Positions 45,312-58,348 of a DNA stretch of 64,000 nt are shown piece by piece. Position numbers and translations under genes: made by a program. The DNA comes from Couchioplanes azureus. Its GTDB lineage: Bacteria; Actinomycetota; Actinomycetes; Mycobacteriales; Micromonosporaceae. Where the stretch lies: the NCBI RefSeq assembly GCF_014648355.1, contig NZ_BMQY01000003.1:718999-782998 (forward strand), in the 5' to 3' direction. The notes beneath the pieces were generated by a model that saw only the letters and a program-made list of their open reading frames with translations, was not told where the DNA came from and did not search any database. Each line of letters opens with the position of its first letter. Position 1 is the stretch's first letter.

Positions 45312-48300
45312 TTACGACCGCGGCTTCTCACGCATCTCGAAGGTCTCGATCACGTCGCCGACCTGCGGCGTGCCGAAGCCGGAGAGGGTCAGACCACACT
45401 CGAAGCCCTCGCGGACCTCGGTGGCGTCGTCCTTGAAACGCTTCAGCGAGCTGATCGTGACGTTCTCCGCCACCACGACACCCTCGCGCAGGATGCGCGC
45501 CTTGGCGTTGCGGCGGATGAGACCGGACCGGACCATACAACCCGAGATGAGACCGATCTTCGACGAGCGGAAGACCTCGCGGATCTCCGCCGTGCCGAGC
45601 TCCACCTCTTCGTACTCGGGCTTGAGCAGGCCCTTGAGCGCCGCCTCGATCTCCTCGATGGCCTGGTAGATCACGCTGTAGTAGCGGATCTCCACGCCGG
45701 CGCGGTCGGCCATCTCCTTGACCTTGTTCGAGGCCCGGACGTTGAAGCCGATGATCGTCGCGATCTGCTCCGACGAGGCCGACGCCAGGTTGACGTCGCT
45801 CTCGGTGATCGCACCGACGCCGCGGTGGATGACCTTGAGCTGGATCTCGTCCGGAATCTCGATCTTGAACAGCGCGTCCTCGAGGGCCTCCACCGAACCG
45901 GAGGAGTCGCCCTTGATGAGCAGGGTGAGCGAGGTCTTCTCGCCCTCCTTGAGCTGCTCCATGAGCGTCTCGAGGGTGGCCCGGCCGCGCGAGTTGGCGA
46001 AGCTCGCCGCGCGGCGGCGTGCCTGCCGCTGCTCGGCGATCTGCCGCACCGTGCGGTCGTCCTCGGCGGCGAGGAACGTGTCACCCGCACCCGGCACCGA
46101 GGTCAGACCCAGCACCAGGACCGGGCGAGCCGGCTCCGCCTCGGCCACGGCCTGGCCGTTCTCGTCGAGCATGGCGCGGACGCGGCCGTGCGCGCCGCCC
46201 GCCACGATCGAGTCACCGGCACGCAGCGTGCCCTTCTGCACCAGGACGGTGGCGACCGCACCGCGGCCCTTGTCCAGGTGCGACTCGACCACGACGCCCT
46301 GGGCGGGGCCGTCGATCGGAGCGGTCAGCTCCAACGACGCGTCGGCGGTCAGCAGGACGGCCTCGAGCAGGTCGTCGATGCCGATGCCGGGCTTCGCCGC
46401 CACGTTGACGAACATCGTGTCGCCGCCGTACTCCTCGGCGAGGAGCCCGTAGTCGGCCAGCTGCTGGCGGACCTTCTCCGGGTTGGCGTCCGGCTTGTCG
46501 ACCTTGTTGACCGCGACCACGATCGGCACCTCGGCGGCCTTGGCGTGGTTGAGCGCCTCCACCGTCTGCGGCATGACGCCGTCGTCGGCGGCCACCACCA
46601 GGATGACGATGTCCGTCGCCTGGGCGCCACGGGCACGCATGGCGGTGAACGCCTCGTGACCCGGGGTGTCCAGGAAGGTGATGGCGCGGTCGGTGCCGTT
46701 GTGCTGGTAGCCCACCTGGTAGGCGCCGATGTGCTGGGTGATGCCACCCGCCTCGCCGGCCACCACGTTGGTCTTGCGGATCGCGTCGAGCAGCTTCGTC
46801 TTACCGTGGTCGACGTGACCCATGACGGTCACGACCGGCGGCCGGGTGACGAGGCGGTCCTCGGCGACGTCGGCGTCGAGGTCGATGTTGAACTGCGCGA
46901 GCAGCTCGCGGTCCTCGTCCTCGGGGCTGACGATCTGCACGTCGAAGCCCAGGTGCTCGCCGAGCAGCAGCAGCGTGTCGTCGGAGCACGACTGCGTCGC
47001 CGTCACCATCTCGCCCAGGTTGAACATCTCCTGGACGAGCGAGCCCGGGTTGGCGTTGATCTTGTCAGCGAAGTCGGAGAGCGACGCGCCACGCGACAGC
47101 CGGATCTCCTGACCCTGACCGCGCGGGGCACCCGAGCTCATCTGCGGAGCCGACAGGTTGTCGAACTCTTGACGCCGCTGCTTCTTCGACTTGCGACCGC
47201 GGGTCGGCCGGCCACCCGGACGCCCGAAGGCACCCGCGGCACCGCCGCCGCGGCCACGGCCGCCACCGCCGGGACGACCCGGGGCACCGGCACCGACCGG
47301 TCCGCCGCCGCCACCGCCGGGGCCGCCACGGTAGCCACCGCCACCGCCGCCACCACCGGGGCCACCACGGTAGCCACCGCCACCGCCGCCACCACCGGGG
47401 CCGCCACGGAAGCCGCCACCGGCGCCGCCGCCACCGCCGGGACGGAAGCCGCCACCGGCGCCGCCACGGCCGCCGCCACCGCCCGGACCACCGGGACGGC
47501 CCGCACCGGGACCGCCCGGACGACCGGGACGCTGCGCGGGCATGGAGGCCGGGCTGGGCCGCGGCGGCATCGAGGCGGGGCTCGGCCGCGGCGGCATGCC
47601 CGGCTGGTTGGGACGCGGCATCGCCGAGGGGGTCGGCCGCGGTGCGCCGCCGCCGGAGACGCCGAACGGGTTGTTGCCGGGACCGCGCGCCGGCGGACGC
47701 GGCGAGCCACCCGGGCCGGGACGACCCGGCGTGGGCGTGCCCGGCGCGCCGGGACGGGCGGCAGCGGGCGAGCCGGGACGCGGCGGAACCGTGCCCGGGC
47801 CCGGGGGACGCGGGCGCGAGGTGCCGTCGGCCGGGGGCTGCTGCGCCCGGCGCTCGGCGTCACGGGTGCGGGCGGCCTGGGCCGCCTTCACCGCGGCCTC
47901 CTGCTCGGCCTTGAGTGCCGAGGCGCGCGCCTCGGCGGCCGCGACCTCGATGTCGTGGGCACTCGCCGGCTTGGCGACCGGGCCGGGCGTGGGGCCCAGA
48001 CGGCCGGGGACCGGCGGCTTGGGCCGGGCCATCGCGCCGGGGCTCGGCGCCGGGGACGAAGGCGCACTGGGTGCGCCCGCGGCCGGGGCGGCGGGCCGGC
48101 GGGGCGGCTGCGGCCGGGCGGTCGTGGGGGTGGGACGGGGCGCGCTGGGCGCGGGGGCGCTCGACGCGGGCGCGGCGGGCGCCGCCGGGGCGGCACCGCC
48201 CTGGGCGTCGAGGGCACCACGCAGCCGCCGGGCCACCGGGGCCTCGACCGTGCTCGATGCGGACTTGACGAACTCGCCCATCTCCTTGAGCTTGGCGAGA

Positions 48301-48362
48301 ACGGTCTTGCTGTCGACCCCGAGCTCCTTCGCGAGCTCGTGTACGCGGGCCTTACCTGGCAC
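45312..48362 (-). CDS. infB: Translation initiation factor IF-2
   Basis: A 1016-residue IF-2. It starts at the GTG (48362) after GAGGAG, giving the conserved N-terminus [21 protein letters not shown] long Pro/Ala-rich region (about 50-310) is followed by a Gly-rich region (about 310-400) with [13 protein letters not shown] repeats. A second IF2-N domain ('[16 protein letters not shown]') and the GTPase follow: G1 '[12 protein letters not shown]', G3 'DTPGHEAF' and G4 'NKVDK'. Domains II-IV include the fMet-tRNA-binding C-terminal barrel. The disordered linker is long even for actinobacteria. It lies downstream of ylxR and nusA and ends at a strong terminator. Confidence 0.97.
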   Translation of the reverse strand: MPGKARVHELAKELGVDSKTVLAKLKEMGEFVKSASSTVEAPVARRLRGALDAQGGAAPAAPAAPASSAPAPSAPRPTPTTARPQPPRRPAAPAAGAPSAPSSPAPSPGAMARPKPPVPGRLGPTPGPVAKPASAHDIEVAAAEARASALKAEQEAAVKAAQAARTRDAERRAQQPPADGTSRPRPPGPGTVPPRPGSPAAARPGAPGTPTPGRPGPGGSPRPPARGPGNNPFGVSGGGAPRPTPSAMPRPNQPGMPPRPSPASMPPRPSPASMPAQRPGRPGGPGAGRPGGPGGGGGRGGAGGGFRPGGGGGAGGGFRGGPGGGGGGGGYRGGPGGGGGGGGYRGGPGGGGGGPVGAGAPGRPGGGGRGRGGGAAGAFGRPGGRPTRGRKSKKQRRQEFDNLSAPQMSSGAPRGQGQEIRLSRGASLSDFADKINANPGSLVQEMFNLGEMVTATQSCSDDTLLLLGEHLGFDVQIVSPEDEDRELLAQFNIDLDADVAEDRLVTRPPVVTVMGHVDHGKTKLLDAIRKTNVVAGEAGGITQHIGAYQVGYQHNGTDRAITFLDTPGHEAFTAMRARGAQATDIVILVVAADDGVMPQTVEALNHAKAAEVPIVVAVNKVDKPDANPEKVRQQLADYGLLAEEYGGDTMFVNVAAKPGIGIDDLLEAVLLTADASLELTAPIDGPAQGVVVESHLDKGRGAVATVLVQKGTLRAGDSIVAGGAHGRVRAMLDENGQAVAEAEPARPVLVLGLTSVPGAGDTFLAAEDDRTVRQIAEQRQARRRAASFANSRGRATLETLMEQLKEGEKTSLTLLIKGDSSGSVEALEDALFKIEIPDEIQLKVIHRGVGAITESDVNLASASSEQIATIIGFNVRASNKVKEMADRAGVEIRYYSVIYQAIEEIEAALKGLLKPEYEEVELGTAEIREVFRSSKIGLISGCMVRSGLIRRNAKARILREGVVVAENVTISSLKRFKDDATEVREGFECGLTLSGFGTPQVGDVIETFEMREKPRS
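47329..47406. repeat. 39-bp tandem repeat in the glycine-rich linker of infB
   Basis: Copies at 47329-47367 and 47368-47406 differ by one base and encode 13 residues ([13 protein letters not shown]). A diverged third unit follows from 47407. The region is prone to in-frame length change. Confidence 0.85.
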
Positions 48363-48469
48363 TGCACTCCTCACTTCGAGGTCGTGCGAGCCGAACCCGC
48401 AGCGACCTCACTCCTGCACTTGAAGCCTGGTCATTTCAGGGACTTCATCGTGTGCTCATGTCGGTCGTC

Positions 48470-48778
48470 CTACCTTGCTGGGTCGTGACGGGACTCTGAC
48501 GCCTCGTCATCGGTCGTTCCGGGCGGCGAGGCCGCGCGGATGTGCTCGGCAAGCAAGCCGGTGTCAGCAACACCGGTGAGACGCAACGCCCGCCCGAAGG
48601 CACGGCGCCGCTCCGCCTGCGCGAAGCAGGCCGGATCAGGATGCAGATGCGCTCCCCGACCCGGCAGTCGACGGCCCGGATCGGGCTGCAGCCGGATGTC
48701 AACCCCGGCCTTCACCGCGACGAACCGCAGTAACTCGGAAGTCGGCACGCGTGAGCGACAACCGATGCAGGTTCGCAT
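48470..48778 (-). CDS. ylxR: YlxR family RNA-binding protein (DUF448)
   Basis: A 102-residue protein with the family signature 'MRTCIGCRSRVPTSELLRFV' then 'PGRRLPGRGAHLHPDPACF'. YlxR proteins bind RNA and interact with RNase P in other bacteria. The ATG at 48778 follows CGGAGG. It lies between nusA (52-nt gap) and infB (107-nt gap), the universal order. Confidence 0.92.
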   Translation of the reverse strand: MRTCIGCRSRVPTSELLRFVAVKAGVDIRLQPDPGRRLPGRGAHLHPDPACFAQAERRRAFGRALRLTGVADTGLLAEHIRAASPPGTTDDEASESRHDPAR

Positions 48779-48830
48779 CGGACCGACCTCCGAAAAGTCT
48801 ACCCCTCGCACGCGGGATCCGCGTATCCGG

Positions 48831-49847
48831 TCAGCTTCCGGTCTCGGCGGCATCCCGCTCCGCGGCGGACGCCGGCTCGTTGTCGGGACGGATGTCGATG
48901 CGCCACCCGGTGAGCCGCGCCGCCAGGCGGGCGTTCTGCCCCTCGCGGCCGATCGCCAGCGAGAGCTGGAAGTCCGGCACGATCACCCGAGCGGTCCGCG
49001 CACCGGCGTCCACGACCTCCACACGCAGGGCTTTCGCCGGCGAGAGCGCGTTGCCGACGAACTGCGCGGGATCCTCCGACCAGTCGATGATGTCGATCTT
49101 CTCGCCGTGCAGCTCGCTCATCACGGCGCGCACGCGCTGGCCCATCGGCCCGATGCAGGCGCCCTTCGCGTTGACTCCGGGGACCGTCGAACGGACCGCG
49201 ATCTTCGTACGGTGACCTGCCTCACGCGCAATGGCGGCGATCTCCACCGTACCGTCGGCGATCTCCGGCACCTCGAGCGCGAAAAGCTTCTTGACCAGGG
49301 CCGGATGCGAGCGCGACAGGGTGATCTGCGGCCCGCGGAAGCCCTTGGCCACGTGCACGACGATCGCGCGGATCCGCGACCCGTGCTCGTACGTCTCCCC
49401 CGGTACCTGCTCGGCCTGCGGCAGCACCGCCTCGAGCTTGCCGAGGTCGACGATGACGATGCCCTTCTCGGCCCGGGCCGCGTCGGCCTGGACGATGCCG
49501 GTCACCAGGTCACCGTCGCGGCCGGCGTACTCGCCGAAGTGCGCCTCGTCGGTGGCCTCGCGCAGGCGCTGCAGGATGACCTGCTTGGCCGTCATGGCCG
49601 CGATGCGGCCGAAGTCGTGCGGGGTGTCGTCCCATTCCCGGACGACCGTCCCGTCGGGGTCGAGCTCCTGGGCGAACACCAGCGCCGCGCCCGTCTTGCG
49701 GTCGATCTCCACCCGGGCGTGGCTCTCCGCCCCGTCCGTGTGCCGGTACGCCGTCAGCAGCGCCGTCTCGATCGCCGCGAGGATCGTCTCGAACGGGATC
49801 TCCCGCTCGCGCTCCAGGGCGCGCAGCGCCGCGAGGTCGATGTTCAC
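48831..49847 (-). CDS. nusA: Transcription termination/antitermination factor NusA
   Basis: A 338-residue NusA: an N-terminal RNA-polymerase-binding domain ('[16 protein letters not shown]'), an S1 domain (about 110-185; '[10 protein letters not shown]'), and two KH domains ('[11 protein letters not shown]' then '[20 protein letters not shown]' and '[21 protein letters not shown]'). The length is typical of actinobacterial NusA, which lacks the C-terminal acidic repeats of E. coli. The GTG (49847-49845) overlaps the rimP stop in a GTGA junction. Confidence 0.96.
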   Translation of the reverse strand: MNIDLAALRALEREREIPFETILAAIETALLTAYRHTDGAESHARVEIDRKTGAALVFAQELDPDGTVVREWDDTPHDFGRIAAMTAKQVILQRLREATDEAHFGEYAGRDGDLVTGIVQADAARAEKGIVIVDLGKLEAVLPQAEQVPGETYEHGSRIRAIVVHVAKGFRGPQITLSRSHPALVKKLFALEVPEIADGTVEIAAIAREAGHRTKIAVRSTVPGVNAKGACIGPMGQRVRAVMSELHGEKIDIIDWSEDPAQFVGNALSPAKALRVEVVDAGARTARVIVPDFQLSLAIGREGQNARLAARLTGWRIDIRPDNEPASAAERDAAETGS

Positions 49848-50509
49848 CTGTCCTCGCCCTCCCCATCCTCGTCGTCTACATCCACGTCGTCATCGTCCTG
49901 CTCGTCGTCCTCGTCCTCGTCGGCGAAGACGGCCTCGTCGAGCCGCTTGAACTCGATCTGCACCCGGCCGGGCCCCAGCTCGGCATAGGCGAGTTCGCTG
50001 GTCGTCCCGTCGACGTCCAGCACGATGCCGGCGTCGTCGGCCGCCACGACCCGGCCGGTCACCGACCGTCCCGCCACGGTGACCGCCACCAGCCGGCCGG
50101 CGTTGCGCCGCCAGTGCCGCGGCAGCGTCAGCGGCCGGTCCACACCGGGCGAGCCGACCTCCAGCTGGTACTCGCCGGCGAGCAGCTCGCCCTCGGCCTC
50201 CTCCGCCGCGTCCAGCGTGGCCGAGATCTCCCGGGACACCACGGCGACGTCGTCCAGGCTGATCCCGCCGTCGGCGTCCACCAGCACCCGGACCAGGTGG
50301 CGCCGGCCCGCGCGGGACAGGTTCACCTCTTCGAGGTCGTACCCGGCCGCCGCGACGACCGGCTCGATCACCGCGCGGACCCGGGCGCGGGCCGCCACCA
50401 GGTCGATCCGGGGAACAGCCGGCGAGCGGTGCTCGTCGGAGGCGTCCCGGCCGCGACCGGAGGAGCGGCGGTTCGCCGGCCGGGCGCCGGCGCGACCACG
50501 CTGCGTCAT
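49844..50509 (-). CDS. rimP: Ribosome maturation factor RimP
   Basis: A 221-residue protein. After a basic, Gly/Arg-rich N-terminus of about 40 residues comes the RimP core: '[20 protein letters not shown]', '[19 protein letters not shown]', '[20 protein letters not shown]', and an SH3-like C-terminal domain. The last 25 residues are almost entirely Asp/Glu. It assists 30S subunit maturation. The ATG at 50509 is the first start consistent with the family. It is translationally coupled to nusA. Confidence 0.93.
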   Translation of the reverse strand: MTQRGRAGARPANRRSSGRGRDASDEHRSPAVPRIDLVAARARVRAVIEPVVAAAGYDLEEVNLSRAGRRHLVRVLVDADGGISLDDVAVVSREISATLDAAEEAEGELLAGEYQLEVGSPGVDRPLTLPRHWRRNAGRLVAVTVAGRSVTGRVVAADDAGIVLDVDGTTSELAYAELGPGRVQIEFKRLDEAVFADEDEDDEQDDDDVDVDDEDGEGEDR

Positions 50510-50730
50510 CGGGCCCAACCCTTCTGCTCGCGAACGGCGGCGGTACGCCGTCCGCCGTCCGATCGCCGGAAACACCGGCATGCCACCGGGGCCATGTCCC
50601 CGGAGGCTGACGCAGAGCGTAACGCGCCGGGCCCGCGACCCGGCCGCCGCCGCACCGATTCGGCGCCATGCGCAGGTCAGCGGCACACCCGCCCGGAGCG
50701 CTCCACCGGCCGAGGGGCGCGGGAGCGCCC

Positions 50731-51195
50731 ATGGTGTTGACTGGCGGCGTGAAAAGACGTCAGCTCCTGGGCGCGGCCGCGGGGGCGGCCGTGGGTGTCT
50801 CCGGGGTCGCGGGATGCGGGCTGTTCGACGGCGATCCGGAGCCGGCCCCGCAGCCGGACCCGCTGCAACCCCTGCTGGACGAGGCGGTGCGGCTGGCCGC
50901 CTCGTACGACCGCACCATCGCCGCGGAGCCGGGCCTGCGGGAGAGGCTGAGCCCGCTCGCCGGCGACCACCGGGCCCACGCCGCCGAGCTCGCCGCGGTC
51001 ATCGGCGTCACCGCGCCGTCGGTCGCCCCGTCCGCGGCCGCCGGCGACACCCCGACCCTGGCGTCGCTGCGCAGGTCCGAGCAGGCGGCGCAGAAGACGG
51101 CGGCCGCCGCGTGCCGCACGGCCCCGGCCGACCGCGCGGCGCTGACCGGCTCGATCGCCGCCGCGCGGGCCGCCCACGCCGAGGCGCTGCGATGA
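50731..51195 (+). CDS. Tat-type lipoprotein, partner of ferritin-like gene
   Basis: A 154-residue predicted lipoprotein. The N-terminus has a twin-arginine-like patch (KRRQLLG), a hydrophobic run ([11 protein letters not shown]) and a lipobox VAGC with the lipidated cysteine at residue 29. The remainder is helical and Ala-rich, with His and Glu ([12 protein letters not shown]) suggesting a four-helix fold like its neighbour. The ATG at 50731 follows GGGAG; a GTG at 50749 is the alternative. The stop overlaps the ATG of the DUF4439 gene by 4 nt (ATGA). The function is unknown; a surface ferritin-like or metal-handling complex is an inference. Confidence 0.75.
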   Translation: MVLTGGVKRRQLLGAAAGAAVGVSGVAGCGLFDGDPEPAPQPDPLQPLLDEAVRLAASYDRTIAAEPGLRERLSPLAGDHRAHAAELAAVIGVTAPSVAPSAAAGDTPTLASLRRSEQAAQKTAAAACRTAPADRAALTGSIAAARAAHAEALR

Positions 51196-51614
51196 GCGCC
51201 CAGCTGGCGGCCGCCCTGGCGGCTGAGGAGGCGGCGATCTACGCGTACGGGGTGCTCGGCGTCCGGCTCACCCGCGACGGCGACCTGGCGGAGGCCCGCG
51301 CGGCGGAGGCGGTGCACCGCAACCGCCGGGACCTGCTGGTCAGCGAGCTCGCGGCGGCGCAGGCCAGCGCGGCACCGGCCCCGGCCGGATACGAGCTGCC
51401 GTTCCCGGTGACCGACCGGGAGAGCGCGCTGAGGCTGGCGATCCGGGTGGAGGACGGCGTGGCCCAGGCCTGGCGGGCGGTGCTGCCGGTCACCGAGGGC
51501 GGCGACCGGTCGGCCGCGCTGGGCGCCCTGACCGACGCCGCCGTCCGCGCGGCCCGCTGGCGGCGGCTCGGCTCGGTCACCCCGGCGACGCTGGCCTGGC
51601 CCGGACGTCCCTGA
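51192..51614 (+). CDS. DUF4439 ferritin-like domain protein
   Basis: A 140-residue helical protein. 'LAAALAAEEAAIYAYGVLGV' and 'RNRRDLLVSELAAA' match the DUF4439 (ferritin-like) pattern: Glu in the first helix, His/Arg-rich second helix, and a conserved 'YELPFPV' before the third. No signal peptide is visible. It is translationally coupled to the upstream lipoprotein, which appears to supply a second helical bundle. Metal binding is plausible but not demonstrated. Confidence 0.8.
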   Translation: MSAQLAAALAAEEAAIYAYGVLGVRLTRDGDLAEARAAEAVHRNRRDLLVSELAAAQASAAPAPAGYELPFPVTDRESALRLAIRVEDGVAQAWRAVLPVTEGGDRSAALGALTDAAVRAARWRRLGSVTPATLAWPGRP

Positions 51615-51675
51615 GGGCGGTACGGAGCGCATCGAGGATCTTCCACTCGGCGGGTCCGTACCCGAGAATCGAGCG

Positions 51676-52389
51676 GTGGCGCTGGACGAGATCGACCTGG
51701 CCGACCCGCGGTGGTATCTGGCCACCCGGCTGCGCGACGTGATCCTGCGGCGGTGGCCGGCGGAGGTGCGGGCCATCGCCGTGCACGGCTCCCTGGCGCA
51801 CGGCGACGACACCGGCAGCAGCGACGTCAACCTGGTCGTGGTCACGTACCGGACGGGGGCCGGGCCCCGCGCGGCCCTGCGCCGCGTCGACGGCATCCTG
51901 GTCGATCTGAGCGTGACGACCGGCGAGGAGGGGCTGCGCCGCTGCCGGGAGCTGACGGCGCGATGGCCGCTGGAGGCGGACCGCTTCCTCACCGCCCGTG
52001 ACCTGTTCGACCCGGGCGGATGGTTCGCCACGCAGCGCGACGCTCACCTGACGCGGCTGGCCGAGGCGCGGCCGGCGGAGTTCAGCGGGCTCGCCCGGCA
52101 CAACTGGTGCCTCGCCTCGGCCGCACACGACCGCGCCGTCCGCCTCGCCGAGTGGTACGAGACCGACGCCGCGCTCGTGCTCATGGCGGAGGCCCGCCTG
52201 CACGCCGCGCTGGTCACCGGGCTGCTCACCCGCACGTACTTCCGCAACCGGGCCGACGCGGTCAAGCGCACCGGGCTGGCCGGCGCCGACATGACCGAGC
52301 TGGGCGCGGTGCTCGAGAAGCAGGCGGAGGAGCTCACGGCACGCGGCCGGCCGGTCGACGGCCCGCTGGGCGCGCTGTTCGAGGGCTAG
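51676..52389 (+). CDS. Nucleotidyltransferase-domain protein with altered catalytic motif
   Basis: A 237-residue protein of the pol-beta-like nucleotidyltransferase superfamily: 'IAVHGSLAHGDDTGSSDVNL' at about 34-53. The GS (38-39) and first carboxylate D50 are present, but the second residue of the D-x-D pair is N52. A third carboxylate is available in 'GILVDLSV'. The C-terminal half is helical (HEPN-like arrangement, 'NWCLASAAHDRAVRLAEWYE'). The family transfers AMP to antibiotics or proteins; with Asn in the metal site, activity may be lost or changed. The start is a GTG. It is convergent with map (4-nt gap). Confidence 0.8.
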   Translation: MALDEIDLADPRWYLATRLRDVILRRWPAEVRAIAVHGSLAHGDDTGSSDVNLVVVTYRTGAGPRAALRRVDGILVDLSVTTGEEGLRRCRELTARWPLEADRFLTARDLFDPGGWFATQRDAHLTRLAEARPAEFSGLARHNWCLASAAHDRAVRLAEWYETDAALVLMAEARLHAALVTGLLTRTYFRNRADAVKRTGLAGADMTELGAVLEKQAEELTARGRPVDGPLGALFEG

Positions 52390-52393
52390 CGGG

Positions 52394-53251
52394 TCAGGGC
52401 AGCGTCAGGATCTCGTAGCCGTCCTCGGTGACCACGAGGGTGTGCTCGAACTGCGCCGTCCACTTGCGGTCCTTGGTGACGACCGTCCACCCGTCGCTCC
52501 ACATCTCGTACTCGTGGGTGCCGAGGGTGATCATCGGCTCGATGGTGAACGTCATGCCCGGCTCCATCACCGTGTCGAGCCGCGGGTTGTCGTAGTGCGG
52601 GATGTAGAGCCCGCTGTGGAAGGTCTCGCCGATGCCGTGGCCGGTGAAGTCGCGCACCACGCCGTAGCCGAAGCGGCGCGCGTACGCCTCGATGACCCGG
52701 CCGATGGCGTTGATCCGGCGCCCCGGCGCCACCGCGCGGATGCCGCGCATCATCGCCTCGTGGGTGCGCTCGACCAGCAGCCGGGCCTCCTCGCTGACGT
52801 CGCCGACGCAGAATGTCGCGTCCGTGTCGCCGTGCACACCGCCGATGTACGCGGTGACGTCGACGTTGACGATGTCGCCGTCCTGGAGCACCGTGCTGTC
52901 CGGGATGCCGTGGCAGATCACCTCGTTGAGCGAGGTGCAGCACGACTTGGGGAAGCCCTTGTAGCCCAGCGTCGACGGGTACGCCCCGTGATCGGTGAGG
53001 AACTCGTGCACCACGCGGTCGATCTCGTCCGTGGTGACGCCCGGCTTGCAGTGCTCACCGGCCAGCTGCGTCGCCTGCGCGGCGAGCCGGCCCGCGATCC
53101 GCATCTTCTCGATCGTCTCCGGCGTCTGCACGTGCGAACCGCGCCACTCTTTCGGGCGCTTCTTGCCGACGTACTCGGGACGGACGATCTGCGGTGGCAC
53201 CGCCCGCCAGGGCGTGAGCTTTCCCGGGGTGAGCGGGGCACGAACGGTCAT
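52394..53251 (-). CDS. map: Methionine aminopeptidase, type I
   Basis: A 285-residue MetAP with the five metal ligands in order: Asp in '[11 protein letters not shown]', Asp in 'HGDTDATF', His in '[11 protein letters not shown]', Glu in '[10 protein letters not shown]' and Glu in 'QFEHTLVV'. A 40-residue N-terminal extension containing '[12 protein letters not shown]' is typical of the actinobacterial MetAP1c subtype with a PxxPxR-like linker. It removes initiator methionine. It is transcribed divergently from the STAS gene. Confidence 0.95.
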   Translation of the reverse strand: MTVRAPLTPGKLTPWRAVPPQIVRPEYVGKKRPKEWRGSHVQTPETIEKMRIAGRLAAQATQLAGEHCKPGVTTDEIDRVVHEFLTDHGAYPSTLGYKGFPKSCCTSLNEVICHGIPDSTVLQDGDIVNVDVTAYIGGVHGDTDATFCVGDVSEEARLLVERTHEAMMRGIRAVAPGRRINAIGRVIEAYARRFGYGVVRDFTGHGIGETFHSGLYIPHYDNPRLDTVMEPGMTFTIEPMITLGTHEYEMWSDGWTVVTKDRKWTAQFEHTLVVTEDGYEILTLP

Positions 53252-53301
53252 GGCCCCAGCCTATCGCCGCCCGGATGACCGGCCCCCGGTGCGTACACGG
53301 G

Positions 53302-53330
53302 TTGTTGCCGCTCCTGGGCCCCTGTGTAAT
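53302..53330 (+). promoter_or_regulatory. Probable promoter of the STAS gene (leaderless transcript)
   Basis: TTGTTG (53302-53307), a 17-nt spacer and TGTAAT (53325-53330) resemble a housekeeping -35/-10 pair. The GTG start (53340) lies 10 nt after the -10 box and no Shine-Dalgarno is present, so the mRNA would have almost no 5' leader. Confidence 0.55.
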
Positions 53331-53339
53331 CGTGTCAGC

Positions 53340-53643
53340 GTGGATCAAGACGGGCCCGAGGACATCTTCTCGGCCACCACGTCGGTGGCCGGCGACCGGA
53401 TCACCGTGGTGGTGACCGGAGAGGTCGACATGTCGACGGCGGACGGGATGTTCCAGGCGGCGACCGGCGACGACGCCCGCGCGCTCACGCTCGACCTGCG
53501 CGCGGTCACCTTCTTCGACTCGGCGGCCATCCACACCCTGATCCGCCTCGCCGAGCGCTTCCCCGCCGCCCTCGAGGTCCTGCCCTCCCCGCAGGTGCTG
53601 CGGGTGCTCGACATCTCCGGGCTGAGCGACCAGCCCTGGCTGG

Positions 53644-53657
<14 letters not shown>
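53340..53657 (+). CDS. STAS-domain anti-sigma factor antagonist
   Basis: A 105-residue RsbV/SpoIIAA-like protein: 'RITVVVTGEVDMSTADGMFQ' then 'LTLDLRAVTFFDSAAIHTLIR'. The serine in FFDSAAI is the expected phosphorylation site. In partner switching, the dephosphorylated form binds the anti-sigma kinase and frees a sigma factor. Its 3' end overlaps the convergent kinase/phosphatase fusion gene by 14 nt, and that protein carries both a PP2C phosphatase and an RsbW-like kinase, so it is the obvious partner. The sigma factor is not in the window. Confidence 0.9.
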
Positions 53658-57270
<3,613 letters not shown>

Positions 57271-57375
57271 GCATTCCTCCAGGACTGGTCCTTCTGAAAA
57301 TTGCACGGTAACGGTATCCAGACTCCTGCGCCTGCCGACTTCGGCCCCGGACCCCGCGCCGGGCGATGCGCCGGA

Positions 57376-58125
57376 TCAGGCGGCCAGGCTCGGGCGACCC
57401 AGGCCCGAGCGGCGGGCGGCGGCCTCCACCAGCGCGGCGAAGACCCGCAGATCGCCGGTGCGTTCCGGATGCCACTGCACGCCCAGGGCGAACGTCCGGT
57501 CGCGGCTCTCGATGATCTCGGCGATCCGGTCGTCCGGGCACCAGCCGCTCACGGTGAAGGTGCCGGGGTCGTCGACGGCCTGGTGGTGGAAGGAGTTGAC
57601 GGTGAGGTGCGACCCGAGCAGGGCCATGGCCCGCGACCCGCGCTGCAGCACGACCTCGTGCCGGCCGAACGACGAGGAGTCCGCGGCGAGCGGGTCGGTT
57701 CCCGGCGCGGCGCGGTGACGATCATGGCCGACCAGATCGGGAAGGTGCTGGTGCAGCGAGCCCCCGGTGGCCACCGCCATGAGCTGCATGCCCCGGCACA
57801 CCCCGAGAACCGGCAGGTCCGCGTCGAGGGCGGCGCGCATCAGCATCAGCTCGGAGCGGTCGCGGACGGGATCGGCGCCGGTCGCCGGATGCGGTTCGGC
57901 ACCCCAGTGCGCGGGGTCCACGTCGCCGCCTCCCGCGAAGACGATGCCGTCCAGCGACTCGATCACGTCGGTGCCGGGATCATCGGGGGTGATGAGCACC
58001 GCGCGCCCGCCCGTGGCGTGCACAGCCTTGACGTAGGACAAAGGGAGCATCCCGGCCAGGACGTCGTTGCCGTTGTACTGCACGTGCTCGGCGTACGAGG
58101 TCAGCCCGATCAAAGGCCTGCGCAT
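57376..58125 (-). CDS. puuD: Gamma-glutamyl-amine hydrolase (PuuD-type class I glutamine amidotransferase), copy 1
   Basis: A 249-residue peptidase C26/GATase1 protein: 'LIGLTSYAEHVQYNGNDVL', 'DGIVFAGGGDVDPAHWG', nucleophile C110 in 'VLGVCRGMQLMAVATGGSLHQHL', and H219/E221 in 'ALGVQWHPE'. It cleaves gamma-glutamyl-GABA or a similar gamma-glutamyl acid to glutamate and the free acid. It is the last gene of the amine operon, separated from its paralogue by 223 nt of AT-richer DNA with inverted repeats, so it may have its own promoter. The ATG at 58125 has GGAGGAGG about 11 nt upstream. Confidence 0.88.
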   Translation of the reverse strand: MRRPLIGLTSYAEHVQYNGNDVLAGMLPLSYVKAVHATGGRAVLITPDDPGTDVIESLDGIVFAGGGDVDPAHWGAEPHPATGADPVRDRSELMLMRAALDADLPVLGVCRGMQLMAVATGGSLHQHLPDLVGHDRHRAAPGTDPLAADSSSFGRHEVVLQRGSRAMALLGSHLTVNSFHHQAVDDPGTFTVSGWCPDDRIAEIIESRDRTFALGVQWHPERTGDLRVFAALVEAAARRSGLGRPSLAA

Positions 58126-58247
58126 GCGGTGCGAACCTCCTCCGTCTCCAGATCTTCGATATCGGCCGTCGGCTGCAAGGCCTTGAGGGGAATTCCGGAA
58201 CGGCGCCGACCTGCCTTCCATAACCCGGGGCCGCACGCGGCAATCTG

Positions 58248-58288
58248 TTGATCAATGACGTTTTCTTCACGAACGTCGAAATCGTTCG
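58248..58288. promoter_or_regulatory. AT-rich intergenic region with palindromes upstream of puuD copy 1
   Basis: TTGATCAA (58248-58255) is a perfect palindrome. CGAACG (58270-58275) and CGTTCG (58283-58288) are inverted repeats 7 nt apart. The surrounding 58235-58300 is clearly lower in GC than the genome. The combination suggests a promoter/operator for puuD copy 1. The spacing does not match an SOS box. Confidence 0.45.
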
Positions 58289-58348
58289 AGCAGGTGACAG
58301 CGACACGCACGGTCGGATTCCCACCAATCACCCCGCGGGGCGCGCAAA

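Noticed and set aside
58270..58288. CGAAC...GTTCG considered as a LexA (SOS) box
   Set aside because: The actinobacterial SOS box has four bases between the half-sites; here there are nine, and the adjacent gene has no link to DNA damage.
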